A stretch of DNA of 64,000 nucleotides, from assembly GCA_014529385.2 (NCBI GenBank), contig CM043958.1, forward strand, positions 156,897,293-156,961,292. Direction: 5' to 3'. Both the position numbers and the translations under genes were made by a program. Source of the stretch: Adiantum capillus-veneris. Its lineage: Eukaryota; Streptophyta; Polypodiopsida; Polypodiales; Pteridaceae. Under the pieces are notes generated by a model. The model was not told the DNA's origin and did not search any database. It was given only the letters and a program-made list of their open reading frames with translations. Shown in pieces: positions 11,176 to 21,632 of this stretch (within the stretch, counting starts at the first letter, position 1; each line of letters begins with the position of its first letter).

Positions 11176-11532
11176 GTGCATGTACCTATCTATTACAAAG
11201 AGCCAAGTGGAACTATGACGTGTCCTACATACTACCCACCAAAAGAGCTAAGAGCACCAGAACCATGGAGCATGATCGACAATGTTGGACCACCAACAGT
11301 GGCACATGCTGCAGGAGAAAGTAGATATAGTTTGGATAAGAGAACATTGTTGTTCATAGCCAATGGGGGCTTCAATGGATCGAGACATGCTTACCAACAG
11401 AGGGGAGTTCAAGGAGCGCTACGACAATCGCTAAGACCATGCTATAAATATGGAGGCGATCACCTCATGAAAGACTGTCCTCATACGTTAAATTATCCGA
11501 GTCAATGCGTATTTTCTAGACTGCGGCTTTAA
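11176..11532 (+). pseudogene. Gag zinc-knuckle region of the large gypsy, knuckle altered
   Basis: 118 codons with a proline-rich start (PTYYPPKELRAPEPWSM) and the knuckle-like CYKYGGDHLMKDC near the end. The family pattern is C-x2-C-x4-H-x4-C; here the second cysteine is tyrosine, so zinc binding would be lost. After the stop near 11532, text like FLDCGFNHLIADCPKN continues in another frame, which looks like a second knuckle. Nucleic-acid binding was the probable role. Confidence 0.65.
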
Positions 11533-11864
11533 TCATTTGATTGCCGATTGTCCAAAAAATTCAAACAAAGCGGTTAAAACAACTTTAAACATTTGGATGC
11601 AATCCCTTCAAGCAGTGGTTCAGAAAACAAAACAGTAATACCTATACAAATTATCACACGACTCAAGCTCAAAAAGAGAAAGGGGAACCGATAATCAAAG
11701 AACCAAGACTAAAAGCACCTAGCATCAAATGAAAAAGCCAACGAAACAAATGGAAGGCTAGTAAAGCACGCAAAAAGAAAGAGAACAAACCGCCCTAGTA
11801 GAAGAATTGAAAGAAACAAAAGACAGATGAGAAACTTGAAGGACAAACAATTCAAAAACCAGAA

Positions 11865-12335
11865 ATGCCAACAGACATAGAGCCTGAGAGGAAAAGGGAA
11901 TCCAAAAGTGCGAGATCAGGAGGATCTCTGCTAGTCAAGAAAGTAATCGAACATCTCGATGCACTCTTGAAGGCTTATGAATCAAGGCTTAAAATCAGCC
12001 AAATGCAAGAACAAAGATGGATGACATATCCCTATGCAGAGCTAGAAAAACAAAGACAGAAAGTGTGTCAAAAGATGATCCAAACAGCCCAAACCTTGCT
12101 AGAGCCAACTGTAAAGAAACCAGTGGAGTGGGTAGAACTTCCAGTATCAATACCTAGAAACCCTTCAACACACAAATCTAAAAGGATAGTTGTTAGCTCA
12201 AAAGCTAAATTGGAACCTGAACAATCAATTGAAAAATCTAGGATAGTGTTTAACACAATAGATCAGATGTCTGAAAGTTTTCAACCCATCATACAAAACA
12301 TTATGAAAGGGGATGAAGGCTTGAATGATCTTTGA
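11865..12335 (+). pseudogene. Gag/pol spacer of the large gypsy
   Basis: 156 codons rich in lysine, glutamate and serine, with a helical stretch VKKVIEHLDALLKAYESRLK and later NTIDQMSESFQPIIQNIMKG. No enzyme motif. It sits between the knuckle and protease. It may be the C-terminal tail of Gag; no further assignment is possible. Confidence 0.4.
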
Positions 12336-12692
12336 AGGTAGATAAGGGAAGCCAATGAAGCTAATGAATTAAGCCAAAGGGTTAACAAAACCAATATGGG
12401 AGGAGATGTCTTTCTGCCGCCTATTGAAGAATTTGAGGCAGGACCTCAAACAGATCTAGAGAGGCACTCGTATTGGGGGGACAAGGGATCCGTGAGATCT
12501 TGGGATATCTCTGAGAACTTTGCCCTCTTATATGGGAGAATGGGGATGGACTTCTAGGGGTTGATAACCATCTTATCTACTCCCGTGACTTGTACCATTA
12601 CTCTTGTCAAGCTTCTCAAAATAAGACCTCATATGTGGACTACATTAGGAAAATGTCTCAAAAAGTTTGGGGTAAAGGATCCTAATTCATGA

Positions 12693-13085
12693 ATGAAGGA
12701 AGGAATCAAAGAATTAGAGAAACCTCAATTAAACATGCAACTAGTACCATTAAACAAGGTAGGAGAATACTATAAAGGGGAAAATAGCAATACCACGCTC
12801 CCGGTTGAATTAGAAGGTGTCACCACCATGGCAATTCTTGACAATGGAGCTAGTGTAGCCATCATGACAAAGGATGTATGGAAGAAATGGGGGAAAAAAA
12901 CTTTGAAAACCATCAGGATGAAGTTGCAACTTGCTGATGATTATATGGAGAGACCCATAGGGATCCTAGAAATGGTAGTTGCTACATCTTGCAGAATTGA
13001 GTACGAGCATACCTTTGCTATAGTGGACTTTGGCAAGAAGAATAACTACGACATAATACTTGGACAACCATCAAGCGACAATTAA
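12693..13085 (+). pseudogene. Aspartic protease of the large gypsy
   Basis: TTMAILDNGASVAIMTKDVW shows the loop of a retropepsin with DNGA where DTGA or DSGA is usual. Further on, MKLQLADDYMERPIGILEMV is the flap region and IVDFGKKNNYDIILGQP ends with the ILG motif that closes the fold. The enzyme would have cut the element's polyprotein. The T-to-N change next to the catalytic aspartate may reduce activity. The frame ends right after, within what should be a continuous pol. Confidence 0.75.
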
Positions 13086-13087
13086 AG

Positions 13088-13906
13088 ATGGTCCAAGATT
13101 GGGGCTATAATCATATATACCTCAGGCACATGGAGACTACAACGAGAATAAACCTTAAAGACCATAGCTACAAAGATGTGGACCGAACCCCGGTAGAGGA
13201 ATATGATTCTGCTACGATAGTAGGGTCGGAACTTCCAACCTGGCTGGGTAAACCAAAGGAGTTGTGGATGTGTGGAGCATCCAATTGTGGTAGCCTAAGA
13301 CAATAAGAATGTATTCTAGAAAGAGCTATTGAGGATATAGAATACATTCTAGAACCTTTTCCAGAAGAATCCTTAGAACCTTTGGAACAGACACATATTC
13401 TAGCAACCTTAGATGTGTGCGCTATTGCAGAGGAACCAACGACTAATTTTTGTGACTAGGATGGTTATGATGTGGTTCCATACTACATGGTTGATTTAAT
13501 TAAGGATGATGAGGATAACCGAATCTCAAGACGACCAAGAAAAACTAAAAACAAGGAAGAAACGGATGGGGAGCTGTTCCATGATTCTCCAGATCATCTT
13601 GAACAAGATCATGATGCAGATAATGAATGCTCTGACAACCCCACCGAGATAGAAGAAATGATACCAGACATAAGGTTTTATGATTCTCCAAATCAAAAAC
13701 CTAGACATTAAGCACACTGTAGGAAAAAGAAGGCAACAAACAAAGCTAGGGATAACCCAATGCCAAAAACGAGGAACAAAACGGAATTTTTATCTCTGGT
13801 AAAAGTTGAAGACTGCATAAAAAATAAAATATCATGCCAATTCTCTCGAGATCAAGACTCTAGGACAAAAGACAGTCTTAGAGACGTGAAAAATTGAACT
13901 CAAAAG
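13088..13906 (+). pseudogene. Protease-to-RT linker of the large gypsy
   Basis: Continuation of pol in broken frames (13088-13306 and 13472-13711). Words such as WGYNHIYLRHMETTTRINLK fit the conserved tail after the protease (WLxxHxNxIYLR...). The rest is acidic, with a PDHLEQDHDADNECSDN stretch and no domain. Confidence 0.5.
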
Positions 13907-14534
13907 TTGAACTCGAAAACTAAATCAAACAAATGGGAAACAAGAACTAACCAAATAGGAGAAACGAAATGGATGAAAGTTGAACGTAAAAAGAAGTACC
14001 AAGAGCTCAAGAAAACTTTGAGGGAGGTATGGACAATTGAAACAAAAAACAAAGAAGATGAAAAAGACAATAGCGACAACCATATGAGTGTACCTTCCCT
14101 TTACAGGAAGTTCACTATTCAAGACCGGAAGATAGTCTTGACACAGCCCAGACGAGAACCACGGGAGGAGTCATATGATGGACCGGAAGATAGTCTTGAC
14201 ACAGCCCAGACGAGAACCACGGGAGGAGTCATATGATGGACCGGAGGATGCAAAGAAGCTAAACCTAGGAGGACCTGGGGAGGCACCACAACCCGTCTAT
14301 ATAGCAACTGATCTGAGTCAAGAAGAGGAAGTGGAGCTTGTCAGCCTTCTCCAAGAATATAAGGATGTGTATAAGGACTTAAAGGGAGTGGATCCAACAA
14401 TATGTCAGCATACTATCCCTTTAAAACCTGATGCAAAGCCTAGAAGACAAAGGCCATACACGTACAATGACACCTTTGCTAAGCGTATCAAGGAAGAAAT
14501 TGATAAGCTGAAGGAAGTGGAGTTTATCTATTAG
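13907..14534 (+). pseudogene. RT N-terminus of the large gypsy, shifted by a tandem duplication
   Basis: A lysine-rich linker (13907-14120) leads to DLSQEEEVELVSLLQEYKDV (14310 on) and CQHTIPLKPDAKPRRQRPY, the usual entry to gypsy RT. Between them a 58-bp sequence is duplicated in tandem (14123-14180, 14181-14238). Because 58 is not a multiple of three, the downstream frame is shifted relative to the upstream one. A stop at 14532-14534 follows EVEFIY. Confidence 0.75.
14123..14238 (+). repeat. 58-bp perfect tandem duplication inside pol
   Basis: Two adjacent units starting GACCGGAAGATAGTCTTGAC at 14123 and 14181, and a third start (GACCGGAGGATG) at 14239. The units look identical to each other, so the duplication is young compared with the element's other lesions. 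Confidence 0.9.
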
Positions 14535-15836
14535 ATAAAACACATTGATTGGGTATCTCCAATCGTTGTTGTACCCAAAAAGAATGGTAAACTCCGAGTA
14601 TGTGTCAACCTCAAAAAAAATGCAGCCACAATAAGGGATAATTATCACTTACCAATCACGGATCACATCCTTGAATGAGTGGCAGGAAATCGTACATATT
14701 CCTTCTTGGATGGATTCTCTCGCTACAACCAACTCGCAATTGCACCTAAGGACCAATATAAAACGGCATTTGCCACAGAATGGGGTATATTTGCATATCC
14801 AGTCATGCCATTTGGGTTAATGAATGCACCTGCAACATTTCAACGAGATTGATGGCACATGCTTTGAAAGAATACTTGAGGATCTTCCTGCAAATCTATA
14901 TGGATGACCTATGTGTACACTCTCTAGTAAGAGAGGAACAAAGAACACCTCAAAAAAATATTCAAGAAATGCAGGACATATAAAATTTGTCTTAATCCAA
15001 AAAAGTGTGTTTTTATGGTGAGACAAGGACGAATCTTGGGACATACTATTTCGGAAAATGGCATATCCACAGATTTGGATAAGATTAAAGTGATCATCAA
15101 AATGCCTAAACCAAACAATGCAAAGCAAGTACATTGTTTTATGGGACATTCTGGTTATTACAGGAGGTTCATACACATGTATGCAATTGTCTCCCAACCT
15201 CTATATAGACTTATAGTGATCTTTGAATGGACAGATGAGGGTGAGGAATCATCTAAGAAATTAAAAGATGCCCTCGTATCTGCTCCGATGCTAAAGGCAC
15301 TTGATTGGGAAAAAATATTTCATGTCCATATTGATGCATCTGCCTTTGCTATAGGATGTATTTTGGCTCAGCCAGGATAAGGAACCATGGATTTTCCAGT
15401 CAGCTATTCTAGCCGACAACTAAACAGTGTTGAAAAGAACTACACAACCATCAAAAGAGAGGGGCTTGGAATGATTTATGTTGTTAAGAAATTTTGGCAT
15501 TAACTCCTCGCAAATAAGTTTGTGTTTTTCACAGACCATCAAGCCCTTTTATACCTTGTCAACAAACCATGCAACACAGGGCGAATCGTAAGATGGCTCA
15601 TCATATTGCTGGAGTTTGACTTTATGATAGTGGTTAAAAAGGGAAAGATGCATCTCAGAGCTGGCCACCTTTCTCGATTTCCAAATGGAGAAGCTTTAAA
15701 GGGTGTGGATGATGATCTCCTAGATGAATATCTCTTCAATATAGAAATGGTACCTAAGTGGTCCCAAGAGATCGTAAGCCTACTATCACATGGCGGAGAA
15801 TTCAACAAACTAACCAAGACCGTAAATAAAGAATGA
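14535..15836 (+). pseudogene. RT palm and RNase H of the large gypsy
   Basis: Homology follows across stops: WVSPIVVVPKKNGKLRVCVN, YSFLDGFSRYNQLAIAPKDQ, MPFGLMNAPATFQRD, then IYMDDLCVHS (14899-14928) with the YxDD catalytic pair kept. After the thumb (GRILGHTISENGI, GYYRRFIHMYA) comes RNase H: HVHIDASAFAIGCILAQPG with the first acidic residue, SSRQLNSVEKNYTTIKREGL with the glutamate, and FFTDHQALLYLVNKP with the next aspartate; it ends at AGHLSRFPNGE. At least five stops or shifts are present (stops at 14532, 14677, 15378 and others). Confidence 0.85.
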
Positions 15837-15863
15837 TTCAGCAAGCTAAGAACTTTCAATTGA

Positions 15864-16205
15864 TTGGTGGATGTTTATAACCTAGGCTTTGATGGTATCC
15901 TACAAGTGTTCATAAACCCAGAGGAGTACAAAGCCCATTTGCTAGAAGCGCATAATCAGGATTTGACATTTCATTGTTCATCCACAAAAACTTTACAGCA
16001 CTTGCAACAATTGGGAGTATATTGGCCAACTATGCGTGTTGATGTTCATGATTATGTAACCAGTTGTGCCAAATGCAGATCAAGCCCACCAATAGAACAA
16101 CATGCAACACTATATCAAATAACAATTACGCCAGAATGGAGTCAATACATTGTTGACTTTTTGGAGAAGCAAACATTTCTTGAAAATACCACCAGAGCAC
16201 GGTAG
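15864..16205 (+). pseudogene. First zinc-finger-like segment before integrase, large gypsy
   Basis: EAHNQDLTFHCSSTKTLQHL, then YWPTMRVDVHDYVTSCAKC give an H...H...CxxC layout like the integrase N-terminal finger, but no integrase core follows here; instead TPEWSQYIVDFLEKQTFLEN and a second finger come next. I recall the same two-finger layout in related elements of non-seed plants, so it is probably ancestral rather than a local rearrangement. Confidence 0.6.
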
Positions 16206-16621
16206 AGAGTGATAGAATTAGAAGCTCGTGATTTCACTTTGATTGAAAATCAGCTTTATAAAAGAGGAAAGAATAACCAACTCAGGCTGTGCGCAACGGA
16301 GAGCATGTATATTCCAATCTTGGAGCAAGCGTATGAAGGAATAAGTGGAGGCCATTTCGTAGGGTAAAAGACAACAAAAATTATCCTCACCTCTGGAATA
16401 TGGTGGCCAACCTTACATATGGACACGAACGAATATACAAGATGATGTGAGTCTTGTCAACGCACCACAGTGCCGATAAAATGAGATGAGATGCACTTAT
16501 GTACAATGATGGGAGCTAGAGCTTTTGTTAAGTGGGGAACAGACTTTGTGGGACCAATCTCACCGCCCGCTTACAAGACACATGCCCAATATATCTTTGT
16601 GGCCACGGATTATCTCACTAA
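16206..16621 (+). pseudogene. Second zinc finger and integrase core start, large gypsy
   Basis: RVIELEARDFTLIENQLYKR and LRLCATESMYIPILEQAYEG lead to GGHFVG, IWWPTLHMDTNEYTR and CESCQRTTVPIK: the H-H-C-C finger proper. Then MMGARAFVKWGTDFVGPISP contains the first catalytic aspartate (TDFVGP). Stops occur at 16203, about 16366 and 16445. The stretch from 16508 is one copy of a tandem duplication. Confidence 0.75.
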
Positions 16622-16739
16622 ATGATGGGAGCTAGAGCTTTTGCTAAGTGGGGAATAGACTTTGTGGGACCAATCTCACCCCCCGCTTACAACACACATG
16701 CCCAGTATATCATTGTGGCCACGGATTATCTCACTAAAT
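16508..16739 (+). repeat. 116-bp tandem duplication in the integrase region
   Basis: GATGGGAGCTAGAGCTTTTG starts at 16508 and again at 16624, and both units end in ATTATCTCACTAAATG. The copies differ at about six positions, so this event is older than the 58-bp one. As 116 is not divisible by three, the frame shifts. Each unit contains the first catalytic aspartate of integrase. Confidence 0.88.
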
Positions 16740-17383
16740 GGGTTGAAGCTAAAGCTACACAAAAAGTTGATGCCAGGACTACTGCACAAATTCTATATGA
16801 AAATGTCTTTGTTAGATATGGTCTACCTATAGAAATTGTCAATGATTGGGGCACACATTTTATAAATGAAATGATAGAGAGTCTTCTTGGAGAATTCATG
16901 ATAGTCCATAATTAGTCTGCTCTATACCACCCACAGGCTAATGGGTAGGTAGAGGCTACAAATAAGACTCTATGTATGATCTTAACTAAGATAGTGTCAG
17001 AGTATAGAACGGATTGGGATCAAAAGTTACATTCAACATTATGGGCTTATAGAATTGCTTATAGAACCTCTATACGAACAACACCGTACAACATGGTGTC
17101 CAGTCTTAATGCTATATTTCCTATGGAATTCCTAATCCCAACACTAAGAGTAGACAAGCAACTAGAGTGGACAGGCCATGAAATGTCTTCACAAATAGAT
17201 GACCTTGAAAAGCTAGATGAGCGTCGCATGAAAGCAGTAGCTTCCATCTATGTGCAAAAACAAAGGCAAAAAGAGTTTTTTTATAAGCATGTACGATCAA
17301 AGGAATTCAAAACAGGCGATTATGTCATGACTTACACCTTAAAACAACATGCTAAGTTCAATAAAGGTAAGCTGCCCTTATAG
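16622..17383 (+). pseudogene. Integrase core and C-terminus of the large gypsy
   Basis: Opens with MMGARAFAKWGIDFVGPISP (first D), continues with IIVATDYLTKWVEAKATQ and ENVFVRYGLPIEIVNDWGTH (second D), then YHPQANG*VEATNKT where the third acidic residue (VEATN) follows a nonsense codon at 16948. The C-terminal part WDQKLHSTLWAYRIAYRTSI and KTGDYVMTYTLKQH is well kept. Integrase would insert the cDNA into the genome. Stops at 16913 and 16948 kill it. Confidence 0.85.
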
Positions 17384-17440
17384 ACGACCATTGTCCAACA
17401 ATGGGTTCCAAAGAGACCTTCAACGCAAAAAAGGGTTAGT

Positions 17441-17773
17441 ATGGAAAATACTCTTACACACGACGTGAGTTCAATCAATCATAAGCAATCAGTGAGAATT
17501 CACAAAAGTGTTCCACGACGAACCCCACATACTTTGCAAAACAAAGCTATCAAGAAGATTTGGATCAGGAAGGATCAAGTTGCCAGAGTTGAGCAAATAA
17601 AATTTGAAGATAACTCTCCAACGACATCCACTACAAATAAAAAGCTAAAACCAAAGTCTCGCCACAAGCAGATATGGGTACCAAAGCAATTACTTATGGC
17701 TCAAAGCAAGCATGAAAAAATTTGGATTCAAAAGCAACAATCTGAGGAACTGCCTCAAGAACACTTCTTCTAG
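17441..17773 (+). pseudogene. Pol C-terminal tail with repeated W-K motifs
   Basis: 110 codons after integrase. Three spaced motifs, KKIWIRKDQ, KQIWVPKQL and EKIWIQKQQ, give an imperfect repeat. Strongly basic. No fold recognised. It may be the tail of integrase or a separate small protein. Frame ends at a stop at 17771-17773. Confidence 0.4.
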
Positions 17774-19318
17774 TCCATCAATACCCACAATTCAAATCTA
17801 GATACCTAAACAACAAACATCAAAAGATATAAAGTCACTGAACAGTTACATGGCTTCACAAACTATGTTGACTATCAAAGAAAGAGCAAGGAAATTGGAG
17901 AGCTTGTTATTTCACTGCTCTCATCACAGTCATAATTTCACAGGAAACTTCAACATCGAATGCCAATAAGCATCATGCTTATACCTTCCTCTTGCACAAC
18001 ATTAATTTTTCCATGCATTGCTTGAGTATGCATATAGGGCCTCACTACCTGGCCAGCATTAGCACCTTCTTGATTCCCATACAGATCACATACCCTCGGG
18101 CGATACACCATCGTCCAGGAGGACTTCGACTAGGAAGGGGGGAGGCATTCTCAATGCGGAACCAACACACTACAAGTGTAAAAAAGGGCACTGGTTTTCA
18201 TGATTTTATGGGTTTTTGTGTTTGATCGCGAGAATTTTGGTAAAATTGAGTATATATGCCCTTAGTTAATGTGTTATAACAGGAGATAGAGGACAAACAC
18301 CAAGATGAGCCTCTAGGTGTGTGTGTGTATATATAAAAATCACAGTTTTTATGCTAAAAAAGTGAGAAAACAAACAATTCCGACCAAAAAGACTAGGAAT
18401 AGATGTACATATTTGTTTATTATGCTATTATCTAATTATCTTGATTTTTGGATATTTTTCGGGTTAAGTTAGCTATTTTTCTTATATTATTGTTAATTTT
18501 CTAGAAAAACAAAGAAAAATAAAAAAAGCAAGTGCAATAGCAACATGGGGACAAAAGAAAAATATGGGAGTCATCAGTAAGTGAACAGCAGCTTATGGTG
18601 AAGACAGGGAGCAAATATGAGAAAAGTTGCAGAAAGCCGATTTGGCCAGTTTTGAGACGAAAGGACAAATTTTCCGTAAACAGAGCAAACGGAGTCCAAA
18701 TGAAGGAATTTTTGAGCATAAAGTACATTTCACAACAAGATAGGGCACATGTCAAATTTGGTAAAAAGTGGTCCGAGAAACCGCGATATAAGTTTATTTG
18801 GGCCACTTTTTAGCTCATTTTCATATTCACAAGTGAGAGAGAGCTTGAGAGACCTAAAGCATGCGGATCTTCTACGACTTTGTACAATGCACACGGCACA
18901 TTGATCAGTGCCATACATGAGAGGTACACTTGTTACCATGTGTTCTTCTTGTTTTATGCTCTCTTTGTCGCGAAAAACTCCAAAAAACGCCAATGTGGCA
19001 TCGCGGAAAAGAAATCGAAACAGGGCCGTAACGCATCAACCACTGACCCGACAGAGGGTTAACCCTCTATGACCTCCAATGTGGGCTTAGGTCAATCGAA
19101 AAAACTCTAACTTCTTCGAGCACTGTAGTCACGAAGCAGATACTCATGTGAGATGTGTAGCAGTTGTTGATGGACCAAATTCTTGAAAGCAAAGCTTCTT
19201 CTTTCTTGTGGTTGTCGATGTGATTGAGCATGTTGTAAATCCATTTGATGGGGTTGCAGCTATAGGGGATGCCGTTGGTGGGGAATAAGAGCCATGGCGA
19301 GGAGCTCGGCTAGCAGAG

Positions 19319-19402
<84 letters not shown>

Positions 19403-19548
19403 AATTGATACTCAGTAGAAATTAACACGCTATATCTCTTTGTTGATTAAAGTCTATTACATATATGTAACCACAAACTTGCCATGCACATTGAACTTGG
19501 ACTGCATGATATAGAGGTCGTTTCCCCATAAACTGAACCTAATTGCAT
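17774..19548 (+). other. Non-coding stretch in the 3' half of the large gypsy
   Basis: No convincing gene. 18240-18560 is AT-rich. 18595-19062 has short open stretches on both strands without motifs; phrases such as AACGGAGTCCAAATGAAGGA look like untranslated retroelement sequence. An interrupted (GA)n array occupies about 19323-19402. Confidence 0.5.
19323..19402. repeat. (GA)n microsatellite
   Basis: About 80 bases of GA with one CA interruption at 19379. It creates a false leucine/serine frame on the minus strand. Confidence 0.95.
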
Positions 19549-20996
19549 GTTGTAGAAGAACTGTTTCCCATGGGTTATGACCACAAGGGCTTGAAAACCC
19601 AACACACCGAGGGCTGTATGGGCAAGTGCAGGGGTAGATGGTCAAGTTGTGCTCGCCTTGGAAGCACAAATCACCACCTTTCAAAAGGAATTATGGCTAG
19701 AGCAAAGACAACAACGAATGCATATGGCTAAAGGATCTCTAGCCATGGAGGAAAGAATGAAGGCTGAACACAAAGAGCTTCAAAAAGAACATGAGGAGCT
19801 TCAACTAAAAATGGCTACATTAAAAGAGATGTTGGTGGACCAAGGCAGAAGAAGCTACTAAAAGAGATGTGCTTGCTCAACAATGTCTAACAAAATTACA
19901 AAGAGAAATAGCCGAAGCAAGGACATAAGACACAGAATTCAGGGCCCAGTGATCTAGGGACAAATGCCAGAGATGAGCCCATGGAAGTTCCTGAGGATGC
20001 AGAAGATACGTAGCACCAAGAAGAATAGATAGAGGCACAAGCAGAAGAAGGGCAATCATTGACTGCAAAGGAGGAGACACGCCTCCAAATTTTGATAGAA
20101 AAGTCCACATTAGAAGACCACAAGGCAGCCTTGGAATGGGAGACAAGAATGCTACATTCTATAGGAGCCCAAGGGCTTGCCACAAATGTGCTTAGGGAGA
20201 AATGGATGCAACCTATGCTCCCATATCCTCTCCTAAAGTATGAAGTGATGGTGATCAGGAAGAGGGTCGAAGCAAAAGCAACAGAGCCAGTATATGATGG
20301 AGATGTCAAAAATATAGAGACTGTAAAGAAAATAGTGGACTCCCAACCAAGATGAGAATTTTGGCTCCTCAAGTACCCATGATTTCTAAAGTGCTTGGTG
20401 GAAGCCCCAAAAATTATCAGGGATGACATCCTATTCTGCCCATTCCCTCATGTACGCACATGGGCAAACCATTTCAGAATCTTGAAGAGATATCCCAATT
20501 GACTTAATTACCCCTCTTTGCCACCACCCAAGGAAGGAGAGAGAATAAGTATCTCATATATGGTGAAAACCCTGAAGGGCACCATTAAGACTTTCACTGG
20601 CTCTCCTGACTTTACGTATTTGATCATCAAGAAAATCATCAAAAATTTATTGGCTTGCATTGAAGTGTTCGCACCATCCAAAGCTATAGACTCAACACTC
20701 CTATCAAACGGGCGACATTGTCACCACAATGACATATGATTTGTCAAGCAGCCATCTCCAGAGGTATTACATCTGCTCTATCAAAGGATCATGTTCTTAT
20801 CCAGCTACCACATGCAGGCTTTTGGGGAAGCCTTCTACACCGGGTTCTTTACGTATGAAAGCAAAATATTCGGCCCCACAATCACCTTGGGCAATATAAG
20901 GTACGAGTCGTACTTGAAGATGCTAAAGCCCCAAGGATTCCATTGACACAAAGACAGCTTCTATCAGAAGCAGAAGATCAAGACCCATCATGTCAG
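19549..20996 (+). pseudogene. Extra coding region between integrase and 3' LTR of the large gypsy
   Basis: Decayed sense-strand protein text in the position where some plant gypsy elements carry an env-like or other extra ORF. 19649-19861 encodes a probable coiled coil (EERMKAEHKELQKEHEELQL and neighbours). Further on: EETRLQILIEKSTLEDHKAA (20059 on), PKIIRDDILFCPFPHVRTWA, GERISISYMVKTLKGTIKTF, then FGPTITLGNIRYESYLKMLK ending just before the purine tract. No transmembrane segment or signal peptide is visible, so it is not an obvious envelope. Function unknown. Confidence 0.5.
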
Positions 20997-21007
20997 GGAC
21001 GACATGA

Positions 21008-21023
21008 ACACGGAAGGGGGGAA
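21008..21023 (+). promoter_or_regulatory. Polypurine tract of the large gypsy
   Basis: ACACGGAAGGGGGGAA directly before the 3' LTR start. It is the expected plus-strand primer. Confidence 0.7.
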
Positions 21024-21038
21024 TATTGATGGCCAAGC

Positions 21039-21266
21039 TGTTACCATATACATGTGGTAGTGATGTGTGTGAACACACTAGGACCACCAGGGCATTTTTT
21101 CCCTCTTTAGGAGGTTTTTTCCCCGAGCATTGTATATATACACCCATCACTCTAGGGCTATCTATCTTTCCATCGCACACTAAGTAACACACCCTCTATT
21201 GTGTGCCTTGAGCTTCCTTTGTCTTCTCCAAGCTGTGTGTGTCTCTCTGCAACCCTAATTCCAACA
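21039..21266 (+). repeat. copia 5' LTR
   Basis: 228 bp from TGTTACCATATACATG to CCTAATTCCAACA. GCATTGTATATATACACCC (about 21134) holds the likely TATA box TATATATA. Nearly identical to 25986-26212. Confidence 0.95.
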
Positions 21267-21268
21267 AT

Positions 21269-21280
21269 TGGTATCAGAGC
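21269..21280 (+). promoter_or_regulatory. copia primer binding site
   Basis: TGGTATCAGAGC, complementary to the 3' end of plant initiator Met-tRNA, two bases after the LTR. This is the usual primer of Ty1/copia elements. Confidence 0.92.
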
Positions 21281-21632
21281 AGGTTACGTCCTCCCGAGCT
21301 TAGTCGCCAGCTGCTCCAGCACATGCCTGCTCACTTTCTCCGATTACAGTGAGGTTTGGCGAGTGTTTGCAGGTCAACAAATATTTCAGGGGATCTCGTA
21401 GGGCTTAGTCTGCTCAGATTTTTGATTTGGGCTCATTTCGGCCTGCGTTTCCACTATAGGCAGGTAGGTCTACACAGGCAATTTCGTCATTTTGTGCATA
21501 ATTTTTGTCAGTGCCGTTTTTTGCATAACAGGTGCCTTACAGTCTTCTACGGTTTGTGCTATATAGCACGTGTTGTTCCCGCTCCATTTCTCCTATTTTT
21601 GGGTAGTTTTCACATCAGGTGCAGCATTTACC

